A stretch of 64,000 nucleotides of DNA from positions 13,947,782 through 14,011,781 of the forward strand of contig NC_034014.1 of NCBI RefSeq assembly GCF_000346465.2, read 5' to 3'. Each line of letters starts with the position of its first letter. Within the stretch, counting starts at the first letter, position 1. The stretch is from Prunus persica. Its lineage: Eukaryota > Streptophyta > Magnoliopsida > Rosales > Rosaceae. The notes beneath the pieces were generated by a model. That model saw only the letters and a list, made by a program, of their open reading frames with translations, was not told where the DNA came from and did no database searches. Below are positions 38,001 to 48,989 of the stretch, in pieces. A program made the translations under genes and the position numbers.

Positions 38001-38521
38001 CAAGCAGAGCAATAGCCCTCAACCAATTCCTCTCGAGATCTACCGACAAGTGTAAACCATTCTTCAAAGCTTTGAAGAAGGGACAAAAAAACAAGTGGGA
38101 TGAGGAGTGTAAAGTAGCTTTCCAAAATCTAAAGACTTAACTTACTTCACCTCCCCTGCTCTCAAAGCCAATTCCTTGTGAAGACTTGTTCGTGTACCTA
38201 GCAGTGTCCAACTCGGTCGTCAGCTCAGCTCTCATCCTAGAAGAACTAGGGGCCCAACATTCGGTATTCTACACGTCAAAAGCTCTCATCAATGCAGAGA
38301 CTCTCTACGCAATATTGAAGAAGCTCATTTTGGCCCTTGTAGTTTCCGTGAGAAAGCTGCGACCTTACTACCAAGCTTACCGAATCATCGTCATGACCGA
38401 CTTTCCTTTGAGGTCAATCCTCCACAGCCCTAATGCTTCTCAATAACTCATGAAGTGGGCTATAGAGTAAGCCAATACAACATCCTTTATCGGCCGAAGA
38501 CTGCAATAAAAGCCCAGACTC
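38001..38521 (+). pseudogene. RNase H remnant, copy B, cut at 38521
   Basis: FFKALKKGQKNKWDEECKVA, VYLAVSNSVVSSALI, VFYTSKALINAETLYA and LRPYYQAYRIIVMTDFPLRS belong to the first RNase H of a Tat element. The reading breaks off in the middle of a conserved segment (KTAIKAQ) at 38521, where the duplicated flank begins. The second RNase H and the first half of integrase are absent. Confidence 0.8.
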
Positions 38522-38533
38522 TACAATTTAACA

Positions 38534-39804
38534 AAATACCTCATGCTCTACAATTTAACAAAAACATAATTGGAAGAGTAACAAAATACAAAACAAAAAT
38601 ATTAAAGTTATTTTTTTAAAAAAATTCACTATTAAAAATAGAAACTCCAATTCATTTTGAAACCAAAACTGACTAAACAGAAACTAACTCAACAGAATTG
38701 TAAAGCACAAAAAGGCAAAAGCCATGATCAAAGTACTAAAACAAAGTCAAAAGAACATATAGCTTCAAAATCAGATAGACTTCTTCCTAAAATCCAATCA
38801 TTATCGGGGCTTAAAAAATTCAAATTAAACAATCAGAACTGTGATGCAATTTCTGATCAAGTTGCAACCACACTTACAAAAAATAAAAAACAAACCAAAA
38901 AGCAAAGCCATCGCGAAAACAAGCAACTAAACAAAGTCAAAAAGACATATCCATTGATGACACAATTGTATAATTTCCATAAACTTCAAAAATCATACCA
39001 ATATCCAATAATAAAACAATTTAGCCCATTATAATTAAATGAAAACTGCAATGTAGTGTGTGTAAAACTGCAATGCAACACTTGTCTAGAAATTCACTGA
39101 ATGATATAAGCAATCATAAACTGAAAAGTAAAAAAGACCTTGTTTTTCTTTTTGGGTGTGAGGAGACTAAAAGTCACTAAACCAAAAACATCAACCGAAA
39201 CATAACACAAACTTAATTTATTGCAAAGACCTTTACTGTACTGAAACAAGAAGACTCAAAAATTGACAAAATTCTTTTCGTTCAAGCTTTCAACTATTTC
39301 CTTGATGCTAACCTCTAATGGAATGAATTCAACACTGTGGCAGCAAAATATCTCAGATCCTAGTTCAAATAATTATGCCAATCAATTTGGAAATAATTTG
39401 ACCTAATTGGGAGTTACTCGATTTAATTGGGAGTTATTTGATTCCTATCTTAATTAGGGATTTGATTTAATCAAATCCCTAATTACATCGATCTAACCAA
39501 ATCAAGGAAGAATAATTCCTTTCCATCTGTGGAATTATTCTTCCGAAACCTTAGCCTCCGAGGCTCCTATAAATACATGGCTACGCACAAGGGTTGAGGT
39601 ACGTCTAAATTTCTATCTAAAACTCTGCAGAAATTCTCTCTCACAAACCCTAGCCGTCATACTCTATCTCTCTCTCACACAAATCTCCGGCCACTAGACA
39701 CGGCTCTGGCCACCCGGTTCTCACCCTAGAGAAATCTTCATCCTATTGTTAGCTATTATTTTCCTACAAACACTTGACCTAACGTAGGCATCGGAGGGCC
39801 TTTG
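38534..39804 (+). repeat. Right member of the 1.25-kb direct repeat
   Basis: Same content and order as 33027-34279: family S DNA followed by the Tat-like LTR from 39337. Its left junction at 38521-38534 lies inside RNase H, with a small extra repeat of CTACAATTTAACAAAATACC. Confidence 0.9.
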
Positions 39805-39934
39805 GGCAACACCCCTAGGTGTGGTCCTCTTATTCCGATTAGTTTTGCAGGGAGAAAGAGAAGCAAAGAAGACGATGGAATCTTAGATGAATATTCTTGT
39901 GGGATGAAAATCGCTCCCACAAACACCCTAGTTC
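39337..39934 (+). repeat. Complete Tat-like LTR, about 600 bases
   Basis: Starts TGTGGCAGCAAAATATCTC and ends GAAAATCGCTCCCACA. The TATA box is at 39568-39575, followed by the CT-rich leader, GGCATCGGAGGGCC and a purine-rich U5 (GGGAGAAAGAGAAGCAAAGA). It is the only LTR of the family here with both ends present. What follows is neither a primer-binding site nor gag. Confidence 0.75.
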
Positions 39935-40440
39935 TTGCTCGATAATCCTCAAATAACCAATCTTGCCTTGAATATGGAAAAACATGCCGTGCCATGGCAC
40001 GCCAAGCCTCTAATAGCCTCACTCGACAAGCCTCAAATATTCCCATTTACCTTGAATATGGCAAAGCATGGCGTGCCACTAGACCCAAACCAACCAGCAA
40101 CTGGAGAAAGCCAGGATGAATCAACACCTCCAAAAAGTTCTTACCGCTTAAAGAGTAAATTAGTCTGGCATGCTCACTACACGAGAAAATCAATAAGTTA
40201 AGTAAGGGTCTGGTGATTATCCTTTCCGGCTTTACCTTCTATTTAGGAGTTGGGTCAAACGACATACATCTTGGAAGGAAGGTTCATTCTTTAAATCTGA
40301 TGGCTCGGTATTTCTTATTTTATTCTCTCTACTTAGAATAGAAGAGGGGGATGTCCAACAGATGCTTTTCACATACCCTCGCTCTCCAAGCATCAAATAA
40401 CCTCGCTTGCCTCGAATATTGCAAGGCATAGCATGCCATG
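39935..40440. other. Unassigned 500-base spacer between LTR and integrase end
   Basis: No gene seen. CTTGAATATGGaAAAaCATG-type text and 'caagcctctaatagcctc' occur as a diverged tandem pair (39960-40075) and again near 40395-40440. It may be a remnant of another repeat family. Confidence 0.4.
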
Positions 40441-40980
40441 GCAGCAAAGACTAGAAGGCGCCAAAAAAAAATGGATCGATGAACTGCCTGGGGTCCTATG
40501 GGCTTATCGCACCACCAAAAGAAGATCAACTGGCAAAACCCTAGTTTCCCTCGCCTATAGAATTGAAGGAATTATTCCTCCTCATATCATTGTTCCATCC
40601 ATGAGCATCGAGGTGGGCAACCTTGATCAGAATTGTGAGTAGATAAAGGTCATTATTCGAGTTGTAGCTTGTCAGTAGCAGTTGACGTCTTACTACAACA
40701 AAAAAGCCAAAGTTAGACAATTCCAACCTTGTTCGAAGCCTTCATTTTAGCACAAATGCAAGGATCAAAGAAAATAAAGCCCAGTTGGGAAGGTCATTAC
40801 ATGATCAATCGATTTCGAGGCAGAGAAAGCTATATGCTAGATATCATGGAAGGAAAGGAAGTTCCAAGACAGTGAAATGCCCATCACCTTCAAAGGTATT
40901 GCCCATGAATCTCCTGCTAACCTACTTGGACCATAGCAGGCAACTGAGCCATCTCCACTGCAGTTGAAGAAGAGCTACAT
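40441..40980 (+). pseudogene. Integrase C-terminal fragment, copy B
   Basis: RLEGAKKKWIDELPGVLWAY, SLAYRIEGIIPPHIIVPSMS and VGNLDQNCE are followed, after stops, by LTSYYNKKAKVRQFQ and a degenerate end near 40960. The same text is found in copy C at 50235-50530. Catalytic core and zinc finger are missing. Confidence 0.8.
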
Positions 40981-41349
40981 CCGATGTAATTTCATCTATT
41001 TATTTTCGTTCAATAGAGCGATGTAATCACACAAACATCAATGCAAGTTCGAGTTTTCATTCAACCAAGTGTTTGAGAGAAGATCCAACGCACCCTAAGG
41101 GAGACACAAGAAGACCGCCAAAACTTCCCGAGGGAGGCGTATGGTGCCTGCCAGCAGGTCACTTAAGCAATTCACAAGACCAGTAAAAATTTTGGTTTAA
41201 ATAACTAAAATTTTCATAGCAAAGTGACCAACTGGCCAGAGTTCAACAAAAGAAAGATGGTCAAACAAGACCAATTATTCCAAACAGAAACGCCGATCAC
41301 AAAGCTTGAAAAGATAAGAAGAGTCTCCATCTACCGGTCAGTGACCTCC

Positions 41350-42095
41350 TCAGCTTTCGCTTGATCAAATATGCCCTATGCGGCTTAGCCTAACTTTGCC
41401 ACTTGCTCATCAGATGCAGCCATCTGCTTAGCAGATCTAGCAGCCTGCTCGGCCAAATCTACCGCCACCTCGTCAGCTGCGCCCTTCTTGGCATCATCCT
41501 CCTCAGTTGCAATCTCATTAGCCACATGATCTTCGGCTACTTCTATATCCACAACATTGATTTGCACACCTTGAGTAGGGGGCATGTTAGGATAGAACAG
41601 TTCAACATCTTCATCTCAATGGAATGACAAGGAACCGCACTACTCTTGCAGTCCAAGTAGCCTAGTTTGTATGCTTCGACAACAACCACGGATTTGGATC
41701 TTTCAATAGCCTTGTGATAGGCGTCAAACTTGGCTAGAAGTTTTTCGTAACTCTGGGATATGTCCGCATTCTTGCGCTCAAGACGGAAGTAGGCCTCTTT
41801 GCCACCATGCAAGTTAGCAGTAGAAGAGTTAAGTTCGCTATATTTTTTAGCAAGGGAACTCTTCAGCACAGACATGCTCTCCTTTATTTCATATATCCTG
41901 GTTTCATGGAGGATCTGCTAAGCCAAAAGCTTGCCAGTCAGATCAACATTCTCCTTCTCGAACTCATTGAGTTGAGTAGCAGATGGGGCAACAGTAGATG
42001 AGTTCTGAATGGCCCCAACAATAAATATTACACCTTTTTGAAGCAAAGTGATAGCCGCTTCCTTTTGCTTTTACAAGGAAAGACTTGAGAATGTG
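41350..42095 (-). pseudogene. Antisense gene, copy B: C-terminal part of last exon
   Basis: On the minus strand, a coiled coil (SVLKSSLAKKYSELNSSTAN, FRLERKNADISQSYEKLLAK, FDAYHKAIERS) leads to the motif VEAYKLGYLDC and then an acidic, Ala-rich tail (ATEEDDAKKGAADEVAVDLA). This matches copy A at 2725-3300. The gene is split here from its upstream part by the solo LTR at 42101-44043. Confidence 0.75.
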
Positions 42096-42100
42096 CCAAG

Positions 42101-44043
42101 TGTTAGAAATATGCCTTTAAAGCCAACTAATTATGTAATAGTTAGAGTTAAGGACATCTTTGATAAAAGACATATTATGTTATCAATGGGCAAGAAATGT
42201 TTTTTTATACATTAAATCATCCTATATTATCTTTCAATATGTAGACAACCATAGTCCAAGGAATACACAAGTGGATATGTGAGCTATGTAATGAGATTGC
42301 ATACATGGAGACTTCTCATCATCCCAAGTCCTGAATATGTTCATGGTCATAGGAATATTGATTGGGCTTCAATATTCTGTAAAGACCAGTATACACAGTA
42401 TCGTCTCCATATGTAGGGAATGACAAGGTCTCAAGTCATTAAGTGTGGAGACACATCGATATGTGTGTAGGTGCTTGTAGAAGAACAAGTACACTGAACG
42501 CGATCCAACACATGAGTTACAGCATGGAAGTCTTTACTCACATGTCAAGATGGAGCTCATAAATTGCAATGGTGCAAACTAATCCTTAGACCTAAGGCAT
42601 CATAGATATTTTATGGCTATGTTGTTAATCTTTGATAGCACTATATGGTCATGCTGAATTAGGCATAGCTTAAAGGTGCTCATCAGGATTCTCAATAGAG
42701 CCATGGAAGCAAATGAATGTAGAACAAGGAATCTCTACTCTCAATAAAGGAGAGAGAATACTCCAAGATATGATTGGTCAAATCTCTGCGCAGTGTAGCG
42801 GATAAGACTTGAAAAAAAAAGTTTTCAAATCTTACCAGAATAATCATATAAAATGAATGATTCACATTAGGATATTGACAATCGGATTCCATGATCTAAT
42901 AATGTGAATAAGGAGTATTGACATAAGAGAATGATTCAATATTACGGTCATTCCAATTTGAATAGATTCTTTCACAACGTCTCATTTAGCTCGGATAACC
43001 ATGACTTGCTGCTAGGCAACAACCATGGTTTGTGGATGTCCTAAAAGGTTTCAATTAACCTTTATTAATATGAAGAATTAAATTGTGGAATTTAATTCGT
43101 ATATCATCTCTGAGGAGTTGAGTCAAACCACTACCTTGTTAAAGAGAACCTACGAATCTGCACACCCAAAGAATGTGATTAGAGGTACAAATGAGGAGAA
43201 ATGAAACGAGGAGACACAAGTCAATGGTTGATAATCAAATGTCAAAGTCAACATGTTGACCGGAGTAATTGACCAAAGTCAAATAGTTCTACCGGGTCAA
43301 TTAAGTAAGACTATAATTATAATTTAATAGTTAAATTATAATTAAAAGATTAATTATGGAATTAATATTGACATATAGGAATATTGGATTGGGCTTTTAA
43401 ATATGATTTAAAAAGAAAGGGAAAAAATAGCCCAAAAGGCTATTGGGCCTAAGGGATAAGTGGCATAAGATGACATGACGCATGGACCAAATGGAGCCCA
43501 AATACCCACCCAAATTTGGGCAACTAAGGGGAAGCTCTCCCCTTGCTTTTTGTGTTGTCCTATATAAGCTAAGTGATGGAGAAAACCTAGCTAGGGTTTT
43601 TTGCTTTCCTACTTTGGTTGATGAGTGATCATCTTTGTATCTCATCTTCCATAAACCAAAAATTGGTCCAATCAAGAAGTAGACTAGCATCCATACTTCC
43701 TGATTACCTTTCTTCATCTCTAGGAGCATTTTGTGTGGTGAGGTAGAGGACTCCGATCTTGGAGCCTTAAGGTGAAGGAGTCAAAATCAAGAGAAAGAAA
43801 AGGCTTTTCCAACAAAGGTGTTCATTCTTGAGAAATCAAGAAAAGGTCATCAAGGGTAAAGATCTATTCCCTTTTTCCCTTTTCTATTTGTGTTCAAAGA
43901 GACTAGGCTAAGATACTTGGTTTAAAATGAAAAACGTTTAGCTCAACTCGTAGAAACAAAATAAATCCTCCATTTAGAATGTTTTTGTTGTATAGGTTGT
44001 GGCTAAAGTTCATTTCCTGAGCATTAGATGCATGTTTCCTTCA
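42101..44043 (+). mobile_element. Solo LTR, 1.94 kb, probably Ty1/copia, with 5-bp duplication CCAAG
   Basis: Starts TGTTAGAAATATGCC and ends GCATGTTTCCTTCA. It is flanked by CCAAG at 42096-42100 and 44044-44048, a perfect 5-base target-site duplication. A TATA-like CCTATATAAGC lies near 43558. There is no coding sequence, polypurine tract or second LTR, so recombination between two LTRs of an inserted element probably left it. It splits the last exon of the antisense gene of copy B. The TGTTAGAAATATGCC start is common among plant copia LTRs, but the lineage is not assigned. Confidence 0.85.
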
Positions 44044-44048
44044 CCAAG

Positions 44049-45624
44049 ATCACTAGCTTGATGTATATGATCAACCAGCTTGTGGCAAGTAGACGGGCTT
44101 AATAGAAAGTTCGTCTTGAGCAGATCAAACACACATGCATCTCTTGCAGAGTTAGACTTGTCAACCTTCGGACAAGCTGTTCTCGTTTCTGAAAGACCCT
44201 TCGCTCTCTAATCTTTTTAGCCACCGTCGTCCTCGCCTCTAAAGGAGTCAATGACGCCAAATCATCTCCGTGCATGATTGCTCGTGGCTCGGTAGACAGA
44301 TTGCGATTGTTAAATGGAGAAGTAGTCCTCCTAGTTAGATCTTCATCCTTTGACTGGTGCTGGCAACTCAAATTTCGAGAAAGAATGTTAGCAGCTCTTT
44401 GTTTCTCACTAGGCGAACTAATTCGGGAACAGACTTCTTTGCAGGGCATATTGCAGTTTTTGAGCTGGTTAGTTAGAGACTTGAGTAGAATGTCTTGAAC
44501 AGTCCGCATGCCTCCAATCTTCTTATTATCCACGCTGACAAGATGCTTGGCCCTAGTAGACAACGAAGAGCACCTCCCACTTGAGTCTTCTAAGTAGACG
44601 AGACCTCTTTCGAAGAAGACTTGTTCATAGCAGAAGGAAGTCTCGAGTTTTTTCTTAGCGAAGATACATCCCTTTCCTGCGAAGTTGCAACTTCATCCTT
44701 GGAGGACTTGGCATTAGCCTTTTCAGGGGGTTCAATCGAGGACCCCTCTCGTTCGGCAGACAGAGCATCCAAGTCTGAGCCATACTGCTTCCATATCTCA
44801 ACATTCTTGGTGGGAGGCAGACCACAATCTTTCTTCTGATACTCGCTCAATAGCCAGTGCCATTCGCGAAACCTCGTAGGGATGTTCAGAGCCCGCAGAC
44901 CTTAACCGTGTCCGGCTCGAGATCTAGTGCTTGCTGATATCATTCTCTACAAGCAGAAGACAGAAATCAGTTAGTCACACATGAAAGAATTCAGACAAAA
45001 TTGAAGCAGATCAATAGAGTATAACGTACCACCGCAGTAAGTGAGGAGAACAAGTGGACCATCATTGACCTCGCCTTCCCACCATCTGCTGACCTCCAAC
45101 ACATCGGCTTGCCATACGTGATCTTCTTGGCTGAGATTGTTAAACAGCTTGGCATTGCATACACTAACCTGGGCATACTTCTCATAGCGCCTCACTTTGA
45201 AGAAGTAAAAGAACCCCCCCACTATCAAACCTAGCTTGAAGAAACGACTCAGGTTCTCAAAACACATGATCGCCAGGTAGACGTTCAGAGAATATTGGCT
45301 TGGGGCACACTCCATGACGCAGAATACCTTCTTAAAGAACTTCGATAACAGGAATGTAAAGCCCAAGGAGAAGTAGAAAGGACGGAATGTGATAATTCTG
45401 GCATCCTGATTGTTTGGATCCATACAAGGCGCTGCCAGCTTGACATGCACGTCATCAGGTATGGCAGAAGCATAGGTGGCACACCACTTCTGGAAGTGAG
45501 CCTCGAACATTCCACGATACAAATTAGCCACGAATCTTTCTTTGTACACCTTAAAACCACCCCACAAGTACAAAGGTACTTATGAACTAGGTGACCCTTA
45601 TCGGAAGACATGATCATTAACTAG
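44049..45624 (-). pseudogene. Antisense gene, copy B: exon 2, intron 2 and start of exon 3
   Basis: Exon 2 (45624 down to about 45028) carries the start codon at 45611 and the gypsy-type transposase-like domain: YKERFVANLYRGMFEAHFQK, ARIITFRPFYFSLGFTFLLS, MCFENLSRFFKLGL, YEKYAQVSVCNAKLFNNLSQ and a VWQADVLEV segment, ending YCGG at a GTACGT donor. An 80-90 base intron ends GCTTGTAG near 44950. Exon 3 continues ENDISKH..., then a Ser/Lys-rich linker (KANAKSSKDEVATSQERDVS) and EKQRAANILSRNLSCQHQSK. One early frameshift (about 45575) separates the start codon from the domain. It is the best-preserved copy of the domain in this window. Confidence 0.7.
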
Positions 45625-46173
45625 CTACAAAAATTAAAAATAAACAAAATTAAAAAAAGAAGAAGAAAGAAAGAAGAAGAAATTCACAAGTCAAATTATG
45701 AGTCAAAAAATCACAATTCAAGCCGCAGCAAGGAAGAACCTAACTAGCGACGCAAGACAAAATATAACAAGAAGGAGAAGGCCACGCTGCCTGAGCCGCC
45801 GACGTAGTCCCTCGGCCCAAGTTGGGCCGCAACCTGTTGAGCACGTCACAGCACAGCCCAGCTCCAGCAAAAAAAAAATAGTAAGTAATAGTAGCCGCCG
45901 GCAGCAAACATCCACAACAACTGCAACATTGCCTAGTTGCCAAACCTCTGTAAAAACCACAATCCATCAGCCAGGCCTGCAATGCAACTCCAGCATGAAG
46001 AAAATAGTGGCAGAAGTAGCCACTGCAATTGCAGCTATCGCGCCTGCTAGTCGTCCAGCCACTTCACCAGCTACTCATGATCACGACAACAACCCACCAA
46101 TCATGACTAGCTGGTCCTCACAACGAAGAAAAATCAAGGAAAAAAAATTATACAAAAACCTAGCGTGACCTAC

Positions 46174-46302
46174 CTTGGTGTGCACGTCAACTCGTCTCCT
46201 CGACAAGCAGTACACTCCTTCAAGATCTCTCTCACAAGCTAGAAAGTAGAGGAAGACAAGTTTGCAATTTGAAGAGGAGCGAAGAGAAGCCTTGTATTTA
46301 TA
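46174..46302 (-). promoter_or_regulatory. TATA box and leader exon of the antisense gene, copy B
   Basis: On the minus strand, TATAAATA (46302-46295) is followed by CAAGGCTTCTCTTCGCTCC, a CT-rich leader, GAGAGAGATCTTGAAGGAG and GTTGACGTGCACACCAAG ending at donor GTAGGT (46173). Block for block this matches 241-367 of copy A. The first intron would be about 550 bases, to the acceptor TTTGTAG at 45625. Confidence 0.6.
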
Positions 46303-46439
46303 AAGGTTGGGCACCCTAGGTCCAGGAGAAATCACAAGCTTATTCCCATTGGGAGCCCAACTCCAAGAATAAGTCAAAAGCCTACTCCAATTAGGAGTCC
46401 TACTCGCAAAAGGAGCCCAAATCAAAGAAGAAAGCCGAG

Positions 46440-46656
46440 ATGCAGTTGGAGAGCTTGTTCTATTTAATTAGGGAAATTATCTTTGATTTAAGATAGGAAT
46501 ATCTCCCTAAATCAAGGAACCAATTTCCACCAAATCTCTTGGAGTAATTCTATCATCTTTTTGGGGAAGAATAATCCTAACCAAATAAGGATTATTCTCC
46601 CAAAACCCTACATAGCTACACAAGACATTCAAGGTAATTCTAAAAGCCTACATAAA

Positions 46657-46696
<40 letters not shown>

Positions 46697-46990
46697 TCTC
46701 ACTCTCTCTCCTCACATGACCATGTGCCACCACACACGGCTAAGGCCACCCGACTCTCTTCGTGAGAGAAAACTCCATCCACTTTAGCTATTGTCGTATC
46801 TTTATCGAGATCCAATTGAATTATTTTAGGTATCAAAGGGCTTTTGGCCAACCCCTCCTCCCCCCCCCCCCCCATGTGTGATATATTTACTCTTATTTAT
46901 TTCGTAGGGATTAAGGAAGAGAGAGAAAGAAGATCGAAGGTCGTGGAATCAACCCACGAATATTCCCCATGCGAAATTTTGCTCAAACAG
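46440..46990 (+). repeat. Diverged 3' LTR-like end of copy B
   Basis: Text parallel to the LTR at 39337-39934: GGATTATTCTCCCAAAACCC, ACACACGGCTAAGGCCACCC, GGTATCAAAGGGCTTTTGGC, GGAAGAGAGAGAAAGAAGAT and GAATATTCC near the end. It carries a CT microsatellite (46659-46692) and a run of about 17 C at 46857-46873. The start is not recognisable (no TGTGG), and the end (TTTTGCTCAAACA) has lost the usual CCCACA. Confidence 0.55.
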
Positions 46991-47039
46991 CCAGCATGAT
47001 GGGTATATGCTGGAAGGATGTTTGAAAGCTTGTGCTAGG

Positions 47040-47265
47040 TGCTTGAAGTGTTTTTCTTGACTTGGAGTAGGTGCTAGAAGTGGTTTGCTTGACATGGAGT
47101 AGATTGTTGGAAGTGGTTTGCTTGATGCGAACAAGTGCTTGAAGTGGTTTGCTTAACATGGAGTAGATGCTGGAAGCGGTTTGCTTGATGTGGAATAGGT
47201 GCTTGAAGTGTTTTGCTGGGTATGTTTGAAATACGACAAGTGCTGGAAGTGCTTGCTTGGAATAG
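47040..47265. repeat. 32-base tandem repeat, about six units
   Basis: Units start TGCTTGAAGTGGTTTGCTTG and end ACATGGAGTAGA, each 32 bases, with 10-25% divergence. The sixth unit is longer. The array lies exactly between the LTR-like end of copy B and the truncated start of copy C. Confidence 0.85.
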
Positions 47266-47440
47266 GTTATGGAATTGAAATGGTGGTTTTGGTAATAACG
47301 GATCTTTAAGATTGTTTTAGGTTTTGTCATTGGTGTGGTGGTGGATGGGCCCAGCTAGTTGTCATCGTGATAGGTAGTGGTGTTGTGGTGGCTATGAGGG
47401 CCAACTAGCGCGGGCTGCTGGTTGTCGTTGCTACTAGGTG
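47266..47440. other. Short unassigned junction sequence
   Basis: GT-rich DNA with GGTGGTGGATGGGCC and GTTGTGGTGGC. No gene or recognisable repeat. Copy C antisense sequence starts near 47440. Confidence 0.4.
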
Positions 47441-48800
47441 ATCATGTGCTTTGAGAATCTGAACCGTTTCTTCAAGCTAGAGCTGACTGCGTGAGAGTTC
47501 TTCTACTTCTTCGAAGTGAGGCGTTACAAGAAGTATGCCCAAGTTCTTGTGTGCAAAGCCAAGTTGTTTGACAGTCTTAACCAAGGAGATCATGTATGGC
47601 ACATGGACGTGTTGGAAGTCAGCGGACAATGGGAAGGGGAGGTTAGCAATGGCCCGCTTGTTCCCGTCACTTACTGCAATGGTAAGTTATACTTCTATTG
47701 ATCTACTTTCTTTTTGTCTGAATTCTTTTATGTGTGACTAACTGACTTCTGTCTTCTGTTTGTAGAGAATGACATCTGCAAGAGACTGGATCTTGAGTCA
47801 GACATGGTTAAGATTCGTCTGGCTCTAAGCATCCTTAGTGGTTGGGAGATGGAAGTAGTATGGTCCAAACTAGGATGATCTATCCGCGGAACAAGAGGAG
47901 TCCTCGACCAAACCCCACTAAAAAAAGAAGTCCAACACTAAGTCTTCCAAGGATAAGGTTGCAACTTCACGGGAAATGGATGTGTCTCCGCTAAGAAAGA
48001 AGCCGAAACTCCCTTATGCTGTGATAAAGTCTTCTTCAAAAGAGGTCTCGTTTGCTGGGAATACTCAAGTGGGAGCTACTTCTTCGTCGTCTGCCTAGGT
48101 CAAGCATTTCGTCAGCCTCGATAGTAAGAAGGTTGACGGTATGCGAAATGTTCGGGACATTCTGCTCAAGTTTCCCATTGACCAGCTCAAAGACTACAAT
48201 CTACCCAACAAATAAGTCCGTTCCCGAGCCGGTTCGCTTGTTGAGAAGCAAAGAGCTGCTGACATTCCTCCCCGGAGTTCGAGTCGTCAGCACAAATCAA
48301 AGGATGAGGATCGAATTGGGAGGGCTGCTCATCCACCTAGTCATCATGATCCATCTGTAGAGCCACAAGCAGTCAAACATGGAGTTGATTTACCAACATT
48401 GACTCTTTTGGAGATGAGAATGGTGGCGACTAAGAAGGAGAGGGAGTCATCCACTCAGGTGAAGGGATTTTCATAAATGTGAACAGCTAGTCCAAAGGTT
48501 GACAAGTCCAAATTTGTAAGAGGTGCATGTGTATCTAGAAGTAGCTGACAAGACTGTAGCATCTACTAAGGAGGTGCAGGTGCAGGGAGTCATGTACTCA
48601 AGGTGGTTGACGAGACTGTAGTTGAGGAGGATGATGCCAAGAATGGCGTAGTTGATGAGGTGGCGGCAGACTTAGCTGAGCTAGCAGTTGGGGTTGCTAA
48701 GCAGATGGCTACATTTGATGAGCATGTAATTGAGATAAGCGGAGCCATGGAGGGCGTAGTTGATTAGGCAGAAGTTAAGGAGGTCGTTGACTAGTAGATG
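47440..48800 (+). pseudogene. Antisense gene, copy C, 5' truncated
   Basis: The reading starts inside the domain (MCFENLNRFFKLELTA), then EFFYFFEVRRYKKYAQVLVC and GDHVWHMDVLEVSGQWEGEV, and ends YCNG at a GTAAGT donor (47681). After an intron of about 85 bases ending TTTGTAG, the next exon starts ENDICKRLDLESDMVK. Further on come VRSRAGSLVEKQRAADIPPR-type text and, at about 48600-48790, an acidic Ala/Val-rich tail. The long coiled coil of copies A and B is largely deleted. It shares domain wording and intron position with those copies. Confidence 0.65.
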
Positions 48801-48989
48801 GGGACTCTTTTATTTTTCCAAGCTCTATAATCAGCTTTTCTGTTTGAAATAATTGGTCTTATTTGACTATCTTTCTTTTGTTGAACTCTAGGCAATTGGT
48901 CACTTTGTTATGAAAAATTTAGTTATTTAAACCAAAATTTTGCTGAGTCTTGTGAACTGCTTGAGTGACTTGCTAGTGCCTTGATTTTA

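Larger units (their letters stand above)
33837..46990 (+). mobile_element. Tat-like Ty3/gypsy retrotransposon, copy B (rearranged)
   Basis: Gag, protease, RT and RNase H fragments run left to right. A second LTR with flank interrupts the body (38534-39934), then come the integrase end, the antisense gene on the minus strand and an LTR-like end. RT text such as VMPFGLKNAGATY, VYVDNMLVKAPERA and LTSRAIALNQFLSRSTDK is of the Tat lineage. The 5' LTR lacks its end, and the primer-binding site is deleted. There are stops and frameshifts throughout, and a 1.9-kb solo LTR of another element at 42101-44043. It is a mosaic that arose by insertion and duplication. Confidence 0.75.

Noticed and set aside
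45698..46168. 156-residue Ser/Thr/Ala-rich frame on the plus strand
   Set aside because: Lies in the first intron of the antisense gene of copy B; the matching region of copy A has no such frame.
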